A stretch of 64,000 bases of DNA from Platycnemis pennipes (Eukaryota > Arthropoda > Insecta > Odonata > Platycnemididae): NCBI GenBank assembly GCA_933228895.1, contig OW121852.1, positions 58,942,872 through 59,006,871 on the forward strand, in the 5' to 3' direction. Below, one piece after another: positions 24,036 through 36,035 of the stretch. The stretch's first letter is position 1; every line of letters starts with the position of its first letter. A model generated the notes under the pieces. That model made no database searches. It was given only the letters and a program-made list of their open reading frames with translations, and had not been told where the DNA came from. The position numbers and the translations under genes are program-made.

Positions 24036-24564
24036 CTTTTGGTTTTGTCAGCTAGTAAACTATGCCTCGCAATTTTAGAAATTTTTCAAGATTTAAAAGA
24101 AGATAAATGACATATCTTTTAATATATGGCTTGAGTCGGAATCAAGTAAGATTTTCGTGTGATAAAGCCACCAAGGCCTCACCGTTGGAGCTTAAAACTT
24201 TGCCGGCATCCAGGAGCATCCTTCACTGAATCTTATTAATGGACTATGCAAAAGCACTGCCGTGTTGTGTTTTTCATGGTTTCTCACAGCGATCCCGAAT
24301 GCCAATGAAAAATCAATTTTTTTCACATATGGAATAAACAGCTTCGAAGAAATATTTAACGACTGAGTGTTTTTCGAACGCGAGAAATTATCACGCGAGG
24401 GCAATTTTCAGAAAGACTATAATTTCATTCCTTTCTTTATTTAGGATTCATTCCAGTCCGCAGATAACATCGAGAAAAACAAAAGATACATAAAAATTAA
24501 GATGCTATCGTTGCAGTATTATTAAAATTATATATTTCATGAAAAATACTAAAATAAAAGAGAG

Positions 24565-24790
24565 AAAAAGTTTTAGAGAAACCAGTCCCACTGCGAATCA
24601 AAGAGAATCTTACGGCGGATGACATCAACGAAGAAGTGATACGTAGGACTGTTGAGCTAGACAAGAAAATATGCGAGAGCTTATGCCCAGACGCTATAGA
24701 GAAACCAATTGGGATATTTGACAGCAATGGAAATAGAGATATTCATGCCATCAAAGACTTTTCTCACATAGCTTCAGTCAAATTCTCCAT
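24565..24790 (+). CDS. Orphan exon-like open frame 1
   Basis: A frame open from about 24565 to 24790 and beyond reads as well-behaved protein: charged and helical, with KENLTADDINEEVIRRTVEL, then DKKICESLCPDAIEKPIG and IFDSNGNRDIHAIKDF. Composition and low use of AT-rich residues differ from the chance frames around it, and the quality falls off after about 24770. I do not recognise the family. There is no clear start codon (the first possible in-frame start is GTG at 24636), so it would be an internal exon or a piece of an unrecognised element. A chance frame remains possible. Confidence 0.25.
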
Positions 24791-26055
24791 CCGCTATTTT
24801 TCTTCAGTATGCCAGATTTTTACCGCGCATATTATTATATGCAGGGTAAAATTTTGGGTTAGATTATTAGGAGGAAGTTGTATACCACGGTTTATTAAAT
24901 ACATGGCTTCATTCATTCTATACATCACCTTCAGGCAATAGTTTTCGTCAAAGTCTACAAAAATGATGGTTGAATATGTGGCATTAGTGGATGCATTCTT
25001 ATTGCCGGAAAACAGATAGAAACGCGCCTTGATGTTAAATAAAACTGCATACTTCCGATCAAGGACGACACAAGCTGGAGACGGTGACTGCTGTCGAATG
25101 GTGGTTTTGACCCTATCCACCGAATAACCTCAAATTTCATTGACCAAAACAGCTGTTATAATCACCATACATCATTGTTTTCAATATTTCCGAACTCTTC
25201 TCAGTCCTTCCACAATGCCGATGAATTTTATCATAAAAATTTCGGTTCCCTGAACATATCAAACACATCTTTGTTCTTTATTATTCATTTAAATCATCAT
25301 CATAGTGTTCCACGAAATTTAATAACCCTTCACTGTCGACTTATTAACATTTTCTCTCGTTTTACGAGCTCTTTGTTTCCACTGCTTACATTTAAAACGC
25401 CCAACATTTAAATTATTCACCTTCCTTATCATTAATTATTCAGGAAACCTTCATCCCTCTATTATCCACTGCAGTATCCGTTACCTAGGAATATTTCTCC
25501 ATTTTTGCTGCCTCCTTAGGCCCTAAATTTTCCTTTATTTTCCTTCACTATCTCATTCTTAACTTACGTACCGTTTTCAGTTATTTTCACCCAGTTAGCT
25601 GTCACAGTTTTTTCCCCATTCACGACTCTAAAACCTTTCATTTACCTCCACTCATTAGGCATTCCTTTTCCGTAATTGAAGGAACCCGATCCATGCAATA
25701 GCTTAAAATTAAGGTGTTACAATTTCTTCCGCCCTTGCTGCTCTAGAGCATCAATTCTCTCCTTTTAGCAAATGCTTCTTTGGCCAACATAAGCCTTGGT
25801 ATGTATATCCTTTATGGCCCATTTTCATTTAATGACATGTAGACACCCGGAATGCTATAGTTGCTCCAGCAACAGCCCACCTACTTTAATTATTTATCCT
25901 AGCATTTTTACGCCGAGAGATCCCCTGTACTTTCTTCATTACGTAATTGATCATCTGTCTCCAATTCTCTACGGTGAGACGAAATTAAAAAGTGAATCTT
26001 AAGGTACATTTATAAAAAAAAAGACTTTACATCATCCCCGACACGTGATTAATAA

Positions 26056-26403
26056 CATAAAATTAATCTCTTAAAGGACCAAGCAATATCTCCAAAAAAT
26101 CTTGCACAGGACCTATCACCCAAGATTATCACCACAGAGTCGAGCATTATTAGCGAAGACATCATCGCTGTCATCAGCGAGAACGGCGTTGAAGCCGTTG
26201 TCAGCAGGGAACAAAAGGCGCGGCGAGTCAAAGGTTTCGCAAAGTTCGCGATGAATTTAATTCTTCATGATAAAAAGTCCTGCAATCAGTTAATGACACC
26301 ATTAAATCTTACACAACTTTTTCATTACCTGCCACCGATAAAATCAGAGAATAACGTACTCGAAAAGTATGGCACATGCAACTCAAGTCATATAATATCG
26401 TAG
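26056..26403 (+). CDS. Orphan exon-like open frame 2
   Basis: A frame open for about 115 codons with no early start codon. The best part (26093-26260) reads LAQDLSPKIITTESSIISED, then IIAVISENGVEAVVSREQKA and RRVKGFAKFAMNLIL. The 3'-splice-like TTGCACAG at about 26101-26108 could open an exon just before DLSPK. It is G+C-richer than its surroundings. No family recognised. It lies 1.3 kb downstream of the other orphan frame on the same strand, so the two could belong to one gene, but nothing in the sequence joins them. Confidence 0.25.
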   Translation, partial: HKINLLKDQAISPKNLAQDLSPKIITTESSIISEDIIAVISENGVEAVVSREQKARRVKGFAKFAMNLILHDKKSCNQLMTPLNLTQLFHYLPPIKSENNVLEKYGTCNSSHIIS

Positions 26404-27164
26404 AATGAGGAACTAAATTTAATAACGGGAGGGAAAAAAAGCTCTCAATAGAAATCTCAATAACGGTGATATCGATAGTGACCCACGAATTATCTCGACC
26501 TCTTTTCGTAATTTTCATAATGCTTGAGATATGAACACGGTATCAAAAGAAGAAATGCAAAGAACTATTGCCACTTTAATACAATTATCATCCTGAAAAT
26601 TCTTCGCAAAACTATTAAATTTTTACCAAGATTTTTGAAGGCATGGTAGGTAATACAAGGATAAACTTCAATGAACGTGAGGTAAAAGAAGGCACAAGTA
26701 TCTGAGATCTAGACTTTTGCTAGAGAAGAGAATAGGAGAGTTTAGAGATTTCTAATTGTAAGATGTTGGTTAGGAGAATGTGAAAGGTGAGCTTGGTTGA
26801 TAGGAAGATGTATGACAAAGTCATGGGTGCGGGGTGAAGAAAGTAAAGTGCTGAGATATATTCGAAGGATGTTAGATGAGAAATGAAGGAGACATTGAAA
26901 TTTACTGGACTGTTGAAAAGTGAGAAGAGAGAATGTCGGGGAAGTGCGGAGGCTGGAGGAAATGAATATTCAACTACATAATGGGAGGTAGACGACAAGA
27001 AGGTTTCGCGAGGATTATGGCATGGCGCATTATTAACGTGATGTGACAGGTATGACTATGTGATAAGCACAAACTGCCCAATATCCTACCATACTTGGCA
27101 GAGAACTGTCAGCAAATATATTAGTACGCTGCAAAAAATCACCGTTTACCTGATAAACGCAGTA
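26404..27164. other. No recognisable gene
   Basis: 26720-27000 is purine-rich on the plus strand, as in decayed LINE coding ends. The minus-strand frame there is its shadow. Confidence 0.3.
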
Positions 27165-27341
27165 TCATCATTTGTCTTCCATCCTCAGATTGGTTTGACG
27201 CAGCTCTCCACTGAGTCATTCCATCAACTAATCCCTTCATATTTACGTATTTCTTCACTTCCTTCATCACTTGTTTCATATATATCGCACGAGGCCTTCC
27301 TTTGCCATTCTTCCCGTCCACTTGTCCCTCGACGATTGTCT
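27165..27341 (-). mobile_element. LINE-B 3' end fragment
   Basis: The tail (ATCATC) and the family terminus (GATTGGTTTGACGCAGCTC) are followed by inverted coding sequence equivalent to the GKGRPR..YMKQVMKEVKKYVNMK region. It lies head-to-head, 138 bp from the plus-strand LINE-B at 27480. Confidence 0.8.
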
Positions 27342-27479
27342 TATACGCGCAGTAATAATTCGATAATGTAATAAAAAGTTGTCAGCTATTGTAAATAAAC
27401 CCGTGCTTTCCGGATATCGTCCTTTACATGCAGTTAAGTTCGAATCATTCCGATCAAATTGATTACTATTATTTCCCAA

Positions 27480-28735
27480 GACATTAATGATTTTGACAAA
27501 AATCGTCTATTCAATAATACAACGAAAACCTGAGGAGTTCCTGGATGAGGACCAATTTGTGTTCAGAAAAAAACAAGGGCACAAGAAAAGCGATTCTGGC
27601 CCTCAGGCTACTTATGAAGAAGAGAATAGAGAAGAATCTACCGACATTAGTCGCATTTGTAGATTTGGAGAAGGCGTTGACAACGTGGATTGGAACTTGA
27701 TGCTAAGGAATTTGAATGAAATCGGAGTATCATACAATGACAGAAGAGTTATCCACAGCTTATATAACAATTAGGTAGATGTTATGAAATCAGGACCCAG
27801 CGGTAGAGAAACAAGAATAAAGAAAAAAGTGAGACAAGGCTGTGCACTGTCTCCCGTATTATTCAATGTCTACATCTAGAAAGCCATCCAAGAAGTAAAA
27901 GAAAAATCTCCCGAAGTGAATACTCACGGAGAGAAAATCAGCATGCTGCGATTCGCCGACGACATAGCAGTCATGGCAGAAACGGAAGGAGATTTAAGGA
28001 AGACACTAGGAAATATGGAAAGGATATTGGCCAGATATCTCATGAAGATCAATAAACAGAAGACTAAGGTATTGATTGGCATGCAGTAGTAGAAAGGAAG
28101 CCAGGACAAATGTTAAACTAGGAAAACAAAAAATCAAGGAGGCGGAAGAGTTCTGTTACCTGAGATGCCGAGTAACCAGCGATGGACGAAGCAAAAGAGA
28201 AATTGTCAATAGAATCGCTCAGGCGAGAAGGGCATTTTACCAAAATAAGATTCTACTTACAGCTGCAAATACCAGTGTGGAAGTGAGGAAACATTTCATA
28301 AGAACATATATCTGGAGCAATTTAATATATGGCAGCGAAGCATGGACGATAGCTAGAGCAGAGAAGTCAAGGCTGGAAGCATTTGAAATGTGGTGCTACC
28401 GAAGAATGATGAAGATAAAATGAATCGACCGAGTGACAAACGAAGAAGTGTTAAGAAGAGTGGGAGAGAAGAGATGCCTACTGAAAACCCTAAAAAGAAG
28501 AGGGGACAACTTAATCGGTAATATCTTAAGACACGATGGCCTAATGAAGACAATAGTCGAGGGAAAAGTGAACGGAAGGAATAGAAAGGGCAGGCCTCGT
28601 ATGAGATATATGAAGCAAATTGTGAAGGATGTAAAGGAGAGAAATTTCGTCAATATGAAAAGGTTGGCCGATAGAAGAATCGCGTGGAGGGCTGCGTCAA
28701 ACCAATCCTAGGATTGTTGACCGATGATGATTAAT
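27480..28735 (+). pseudogene. LINE-B reverse transcriptase, 5'-truncated and broken
   Basis: Partial non-LTR retrotransposon polyprotein. In order: EEFLDEDQFVFRKK (27531 on), a decayed motif A region (NVDWN), VRQGCALSPVLFNVYI (27829-27876), the catalytic FADD box (27952-27963), FCYLRCRVTSDGRSK, the C-terminal EAFEMWCYRRMMKIK block (about 28379-28423), and a basic tail ending RRIAWRAASNQS. In-frame stops and frameshifts occur, for example after LYNN, after NVYI and after RRMMKIK. The 3' end is AACCAATCCTAGGATTG and a GATGATGATTA tail. The endonuclease and early RT are missing, as is typical after incomplete reverse transcription. The clade is probably RTE/CR1-like but cannot be fixed here. Confidence 0.88.
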
Positions 28736-28898
28736 AGGATGATAATTGATTTGTTGTTAGACTTAAAATAACGTTAAAATTGGTGTACGAACATAAAAAG
28801 TTAACCTTTCTATTGATAAATTAGGGAATTAAAGTCCCAATTTATGGTGTTAAGAAGTTCAATGAAACAACTTCGGCCGTCACATGGTGGAATTTTTC

Positions 28899-30501
28899 CA
28901 TAATTGAGAATAAGAATCAACTTTGTAATTTTCCACACGTTTTTAATAACCAACCGGTTTCATCACTCACGTGTCATCATCAGGGACTAAAATGTTGAGC
29001 ATTGGAAAGGCCTTAAACAGTACACTGGTATGTCTCGTTAGGAAAGGGAAGGAATTTGAGGCAACGCTTAGGTATAAACTGGATGGGAAGGGAAGTGAGG
29101 CATGGGGCTACATCACAGGGGTAAGAGGAATATATATAAAAGCTTAGGTCAAATAAGAAGCTTGTGGCCAATAATGGGGTATACCAGAGCAAGTGGTCAA
29201 CCCGTGCAACCCACGGTACTCTCCCTATATTTTGCTTTTAAATGATTTGAGGGATTTTAAATGTTCCCCGTTGACCACTTGCTCTGGTATACCACATAAT
29301 TCGCCACAACCTTCATATTTGACCTAACCTCCTATATATATTCCTCTTACCCCTGTGATGTAGCCCCATGCCTCACTTCCCTTTGCAGACGATGCGGTAA
29401 TGTATAGGGGTATATCAAAAGAAAAAGACAGGAAATCGCTTAGCAAGGATTTAGATGCAATCAAAGAGTGGTGCGACAAATGGCAGTTAGAACTTAACAT
29501 TAAAAAGTGTGTAGCTATCAATTTTTGGAGGAGGAATAATTCGATAGAGCGATCCTATAAAATTAACAACACGAAGATCGAAAGCGTTGAAACCATAAGG
29601 TATTTAGGTGTAACAATCTCTAAAGACTTATCGTGGGGAAGACACATACGGGAAATATGCGGCCGAGCGAAGAGAAAGCTAGGATTTGTAAAAAGAGTCC
29701 TTGGGAAATGTGATGAGAAGACCGAAGAGTTACTTTTCACAAGTTAGGTCCCACCTTGAGTATGCAGCCAGTGTATGGGATCCTAATGAATCAGGTTTGA
29801 TAGAGAACTAGACAGTGTGCAGCGTAGAGCAGCTAGGTTCGTTAAAAGGTGTTACGATAGGTTGAGTAGTGTTTCAGAATTAATAAAAGAATTAGGGTGG
29901 GAGTCATTATCAGAGTTGGTTAAGGTACAGATTACATCTACTATAGAAATGTCAGTCGGATAGCTTTACTGGAGATGTTAGGCACATATTAAAAACACCA
30001 GCGTATTATGCTAGATTCGACCAGATAAATAAGATTAGAGAGATAGATTGCCGTACTGATAGATTCAAAATGGCATTTTCCCCCGTACTATAAGAGAACA
30101 GAATAGGCAGCATAGAAAAGGGATAGGTAGGGGAAATATTTTAGAATAGTCTGTCGCATATGATGCATGTATTAATCCCTTAAATACTATAGATACTAAC
30201 AATCTAGTTGCATGAGACCCCATAGAATCTTGTTTGCATGTCGGTAGTGCATGTTTGGTGATATTCACCCCCTGCCACACACAGATGCTCCCTTCCCATA
30301 TTAACCTCCAACCAGTTTAATACCTAAGCGTTGCCTCAAATTCCTTCCCCTTCTTAAAGAGACATACCCCCCACCAGTGCACTAGTTAAGGCCTTTCCAA
30401 TGCTCAACATTTTAGTCCCTGATGATGAAACGTGAGTGCTGAAACCGGTTGGTTATTAAAAACGTGTGAAAAATTACAGTTGATTCTTATTCTCAATTAT
30501 G
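28899..30501. mobile_element. Foldback (palindromic) element split by a LINE-A insertion
   Basis: Left arm 28899-29205 and right arm 29270-30501 are reverse complements, except that the right arm holds a ~910-bp LINE-A piece (29382-30293). Terminal blocks are CATAATTGAGAATAAGAATC on the left and its complement ending 30501 on the right. Inner blocks match at 29096-29143/29331-29381 and 29181-29205/29270-29293. Without the insert the element is about 690 bp with a loop of some 65 bp. Each arm bears a CTGATGA..GAAACCGGTT hairpin-type motif (plus at 30419-30450). Confidence 0.85.
29382..30293 (+). pseudogene. LINE-A reverse transcriptase C-terminal fragment
   Basis: The 5'-truncated element starts right at the RT catalytic box FADDAVMYRG (29382-29411) and runs through IKEWCDKWQLELNIKKC, YLGVTISKDLSWGRHI and a coding tail (HLEYAASVWDPN, SVQRRAARFVKRCYDR), with frameshifts near 29745 and 29805. 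The FADD box and the YLGV..S.DLSW..HI pattern are those of jockey/CR1-type non-LTR retrotransposons. The last part of the 3' terminus (GGTGGCTTGCAGGGTATCG) is deleted, and only AGATG of the usual tail remains. CTTCCC/CTCCC at the borders may be a short target duplication in the foldback arm. Confidence 0.87.
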
Positions 30502-31194
30502 TTAGGAAGTTATGCTGTCCATCAAGAAATCGCGGAGAAAAGAAACAAAGTATTGAGAACAATCTCGGTAAGAAACTAGTTGACTTGTCTTTTCCAGTTC
30601 CTCAACGAAAAAAGACCTCTAAAATTACACTTGAATTCCAGGAGGAAGACTGACAAAACTAGATAATTTATCACTGGAGTAATAATTAAGGAATGATTAA
30701 ATAAACACGATTCACGAAAAATCTATAGTATAAGAGTAAAAGAGCCAAAGACTAAAATCCCTAATTGGTCAATCAGGTCATCCTAAAATTTACAAATCCT
30801 TCATAGTCTTATCACTTTACATTCGCAGAACATTCATATCAGTCCAATGAACGCAAAAACAAAGGGAAGGCAGTACGGTTCTGTGGTGGAACCATCCCAT
30901 AATATTAGATTAAGATTATTAATAATAGATTAAATGAAACCATTAATATTTATAAGTCTAGAAGCTAAACAGTTTTTCCTGATTCTAGCCTCTTTCTTGG
31001 CAGCAGCGTGTGAAAGTAAGTACTATCAGAATATTCAGTAAAGATCTAAATACGTAAAGTCATCATGTCTTCTACTTCTTCACAGTAAAACAAGTGTTAG
31101 CCCGAATACCTTAAGGAAGAAATGAAAATCCAATCCAGCTAAATAAGCACGACTATGTGTTTCTTAAGAAAAAGGAAGGAAACCTAAGCTCTTC
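30502..31194. other. No recognisable gene
   Basis: AT-rich spacer. The 30432-30653 frame has no motif. Confidence 0.4.
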
Positions 31195-32140
31195 TAAACC
31201 AAGTAGCGGTGATAAAATCTGGACCCAGCTGTGAAGTAGCAATAACAAGGAAAGGAGTGAGACAAGGCTGTGCACTGTCTCCCGTAATTTTTAATGTTTA
31301 CATTGAGAGAGCCATCAATGAAGTCAAGGAGAAGTGTTCTGGAGTGAACATCCACGGAGAAACAATCAGTATGCTACGATTTGCTGATGACATAGCACTC
31401 ATAGCAGAGACAAAGAAGGAGCTGAATAAGATGCTAGCAACCATGGAAAGGACAATGGCCAGTTATCATCTGAAGATCAATAAGAAGAAAATTAAGATAT
31501 TAGTGTGCAGCAGGAGAGAGGAGACCAAAACCAACGTTATACTAGGAAAACAGAAACTGGAAGAGGTAAAAGAGTTCTGTTACCTGGGAAGCAGAATAAC
31601 CAACGATGGACGAAGAAAGAAAGAAATAGTTAGTAGTTGCCCAGGCAAAGAGGGCATTCTATCAAAACAAGAATCTACTTACAGCTGGAAATACAAGCTT
31701 GGAAGTAAGGAAGCAATTCATCAAAAGTATATCTGGAGCATGTTTCTTTACGGCAGTGAGGCATGGACGATGACAGCAGCGGAGAAGAAAAGGATGGAAG
31801 CATTCGAAATATGGTGCTATCGAAGAATGCTGAAGACAAAATGGATCGACCGAGTGACAAATGAAGAAGTTCTAAGAAGAGTGGGTGAGAAGAGAAGTCT
31901 CCTGAAAACTATAAAAAGAAGACGGGACAACTTAATCGGCCACATCCTATGGCACAATGTCCTGATGAAGACAACCGTTGAAGGAAAAGTGAACGGGAAG
32001 AATAGAGGAAGAATGAGTTACATAGAACAGGTCGTAAAGGACGTGAAAGAGAGGAACTACGATAATATGAAGAGGTTGGCCGATAGAAGAATCGAGTGAA
32101 GGGCTGCGTCAAACCAATCCTAGGATTGTTGACCCTTGAT
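31195..32140 (+). pseudogene. LINE-B RT/C-terminal fragment, best-preserved copy
   Basis: 296 codons without a stop, 5'-truncated inside the RT. In order: KGVRQGCALSPVIFNVYIER, catalytic FADD (31380-31391), FCYLGSRITNDGRRKKEI, WTMTAAEKKRMEAFEIWCYR and KWIDRVTNEEVLRRVGEKR, ending LADRRIE and a stop where other copies continue AWRAASNQS. Between IVSS and YIWSM about 35 residues (CPGKEGILSKQ...) are out of register: translated one frame over, they give the family's AQAKRAFYQNKN and LEVRKQFI blocks. A frameshift is therefore compensated by a second one, which leaves the frame open but the protein wrong. The tail is CCTAGGATTGTTG then TGATGATG. Confidence 0.9.
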
Positions 32141-34554
32141 GATGATGTGTTTCTTCTATTGGGGAGCCACTTGAACATTACAACGGATAGGTAAGAAAGT
32201 GTTCTTTCAGACTAAATCAACCGCCATTAAAATAATTATAAAATTCCATAAGTATTATACGTAATAACTCCGAGATCTACGAAAAAATACGCTGAGAATG
32301 AATTGTAAAAAAGCTTCGGAATACAGAGGGAAAGAGAGAGAGGTGAAGAGGGATAACAGGAAACGGACAACAGCTGGAGATCCGTTTCCGTTGCAATCAC
32401 ACGTATCACGTGAGTGATAAAGCCTTCAAATGACAACATGACAACTCTACTGCTGCAAAATATATATGAAGGGAGAGAATAAAAATTGAAGAAAGTATGG
32501 CCGCTCAATTTTTTCACAGAGGCACGGCATGCCAATCACTATGACAAGGAATCCCCAGACAGTTCCGCGATTGACATCAGCGGAAACTCAAGGCTCCTCC
32601 ACCCGTATGACTCAGGACGATAAAGATTAAATAAAATATCACCTGCAGTCTCCACCGATTGCTTATTACGCAGGTGCATTTGGCATTTCTTTTCCAATCG
32701 TAGAACCATACTCGCGATCACGTATATTCTAGGTACGGTTGCAACGATAAGTGACATACAATGCTAGGAAAGAAAGGTGACATGAAGTCAGTCACGTACT
32801 AAGCTCCACCGCGTAGGTACATACCTTTTACGCTTTTTATCACACATGAAGATGAAGAATGCATGCGGGGATATCTAACACACAATACGAGATTCGTTAA
32901 AAAAACTGGAAGGCTTCAAAGGAATTTCAACGTAACAAACATATGAATAATCAATATCTGAAAGAAAAAGATAAAATATATGTACGCGATGTTTCGAGTT
33001 TCGAACATTAGTAATATTAAAAGTTGAGGGGCTTCAACCCTATTGGTTAATTCTCATCTCTAGTATAACTAAATTCTAAGACAAACACGATATCTATATT
33101 CAATTCAGTATTTGAAAACGTGACCTTTGGGTTGCCAGGCCACGTATTTTTCTTAGGTTTGAGTTTAGCTTAGCAGCAGTCTGAGTTCGTTTAAACCCAA
33201 TGCTCTAATCTACTGCTATCTTGCTAACATTTGATTTTAGGAATATTCTGTAAGGCAATGGCCAAAATGGGAAGATAAGTAATTCCTTAGTTATAAGAGA
33301 TTTAGTCATAAATTTATCACAAAACAAAAATCTCTGCGCGAACATGCTAATTGAAGCAAAATATTCCTATAGGTACATCTTCACCTAATGCCACATTTAA
33401 AATAAGAATTTACTATCTCCTTCACATTTACAAGACAAAATCATAGCCAATGTCAACAGCTGATTAGTTCTTGAAAATATCACAACGCAATCCACGGCAA
33501 TTTTCAAAAGCAATTTGTTTTGTTTGGAAGCAACTTTCACTATTTAGGTATTCCGAGCCCCACCCTCTTCACAAATTTTTTGGCTTATGAACGGGATCAG
33601 GGCAACAGCATAACTTTTGGTTAAGTCTATTCAAGCAACTCGAAGAACCAGCAGACAGCCGATATGCTTATGAGATTCGTTTACCATCTTTGCTAATGAG
33701 AGTGCTAAACGCGTAGGAAATAGATTCCTACCGATTTTTCTCCATTCGTCATTTTACTTAAGAAATCTTACTAATATTATTTTCAACAATGAGAAAGAGT
33801 CACGACTCCGAGTGAAGGCAAGACGCTGAAAAAGGAATAACATACAAGAAATCTTTTTTAAAATATGCGAAAAACTTATGAAACCATGGGTTCTCAGCTA
33901 GTAAGAATAGTCTCTTCGAGGGGCTCAAAGCACCATTTCCTTTCCTTAGAAAATACCCCTTCCCTTCAGCAAAGGAAATCGTTGGCGTGTTAAGATATGG
34001 TGCGTTAACGCCATGGAAATTTGTAGCCATACTGCAATAAAAAACATTCGGTAGTTAACCTCACTTTTCCAAATTGTTGGTACCTTTCTAAAATTGTGGA
34101 AACGTACAAAGGGCTCTTTTCTCACATTGACCCTACCTTATCATTTCATCTAGCATAATAAGAGGCAATTAAGCAGTAGCTAGTTTCACTGTCTATTCCA
34201 GGTAATGTTAATGGATTACAGTATATGGATTGAGGCAAATGATCTCAGCTCTTCCCGTAATAACAGCTCAGCCAAATAGGTGGTTGGTAGCTGAACATGA
34301 ACATTTGTTAACTTTGATAGAAAATCTTGATTTACTTGTGATTGAATGAACCAACCTTTTTAACCAACATTGCTGTCACCATTTTTGCAAACACTCGTAA
34401 TTTTATGCACGTAATCTGGAATGTTTCCGCATTCAAGCGTCAAAATATCTGCTACAACCTCTTAGTCATATATTTCCATCCACTAACGTCCAACTGCTAA
34501 TATTATATTGCATCATATAGTCTAAGCTTAACTCCGAGACAAATTCAACATCCG
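32141..34554. other. No recognisable gene
   Basis: 2.4 kb of AT-rich DNA with only short frames on both strands. I see no repeat shared with the rest of the window. Confidence 0.4.
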
Positions 34555-34864
34555 CTCTCTAGACGGGATTCTAATATGTGCTCTTTGCCTGGGTTATAGT
34601 ACATACTGACTATTTCTTTCTTGCTACGTCCATCGTTGGTTACTCGGCTTCCCAGGTAACAGCACTCTTTCACCTCTTCAAGTTTTTGTTTTCCTAGTTT
34701 AACATTGGTCTTGGCCTCATCTCTCATATTGATTTTCAGCTGACTTCTGGCCATTGTCCTTTACACAGTTATTAGAATCTTATCCAGATCCCTCTCTGTT
34801 TCTGCTAAGAGTGCTATATCATCGGTGAATCGCAGCATGCTAATTTTTTCTCCGTAGATATTCA
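34555..34864 (-). mobile_element. LINE-B internal fragment
   Basis: Minus strand: GEKISMLRFTDDIALLAETE (catalytic box changed from FADD to FTDD), then a decayed stretch, then KTNVKLGKQKLEEVKECCYL and GSRVTNDGRSKKEIVS. Both ends are internal to the element: there is no 3' tail and no 5' part. The fragment is probably a remnant cut by deletion. Confidence 0.82.
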
Positions 34865-36035
34865 TTTGAAAAAAATAGACAGTAGAGTTTTCATTAGCTT
34901 TGATATTTTCATCTGCGTTGACGCACGACAGTGGAGGATCGAACGGAATTGGTCGCAAACCTTTCTTTCGTTCATTGGGAAGAACTTGTACTGTCTTCGG
35001 ACTACGCTGCGCAAGATCGGTAACAGACGTTGAAGAAGTCACCGGTCTGCATCGCTCACGTGTGATCTAAATGGAAGCGTTCGCGTTTTACGTACATCAA
35101 CGTCCGATCGCGACTGTAATACGGCGAGGAATAAATATACCACGATCCCTCACGGGGATCGCAGCCCCGTTGGAAAAACCCCAGCCGAAGGGCCGCGTCT
35201 TCGGACTGCGACTGGACGCATGCTTGGCATCCGACCAATGAGAATGGAGATGGGCTTCGAATTCTTCAATCGAAGTGATAGCATTGGTATTCCGGTGGGG
35301 CGACCTCCCACTCAGCAGCCAGGCTCATCCGGGAAGCCGGGGAGGTCACAGCACGAGTCGGAGGAAGGGCCCAACCACAATCCGTGGGGAAACATGTGAC
35401 TAACCAACTGCGTGCCACAAATATAATAATGAAAGAAAAGAAGATCAAGGAGTGGAAAGCATGCAGCGAACGATTTTCGCAAAGTTTCGCCAAAGGCCCA
35501 GGATCGTGGAGGTTTCGAGGGAAACCGCCTGTACCTTCGCCGCTGGATGCACGTCTCGCATAGATAAAACTCTTAGAAAGCCTTGCCCTCTGAACTCGGC
35601 ACGTTAATGCCTTGCAAAAATATGCAGAAACCTCAAAGGATTGCTTAGGAGACTAGAATAGCGAACGACAAGATTACCTAATGGAGACGAGAGAAATTCC
35701 GCTTTTGCGGCAATGCTGCTCGTTCCTTCCCCGTTCTTTGTCTCTCGTGAGTAAATTCTGGTGAACTGTTTTCCGAAACACTTAAAGAGTAATTTTCATG
35801 TGCACTCAGTAGAGAAACAACACTTCGTTTCAAAACCCCTAGCCAGTTGCCTAATGTTATTCATGCTAAGTGTAGCTATTGATTTCCATTCAATCATTCT
35901 TATGGATCAAGGAATTAGAAGTGTGATCATATCTACATGGAAATATGAGTAACAAGCATAAGATACCGCTAAGACTCTAAATAATCAAACTTTGATGATG
36001 ATAGAACAGCGACGTGAGAGTCTCAGAGAGTCTGT
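34865..36035. other. GC-richer patch 34900-35560, unrecognised
   Basis: Rich in CpG and in short inverted repeats (for example CACGATCCCTCACGGGGATCG at 35140). Frames on the minus strand show no motif. It could be a decayed LTR/leader, an old exon or a CpG patch. Confidence 0.25.
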
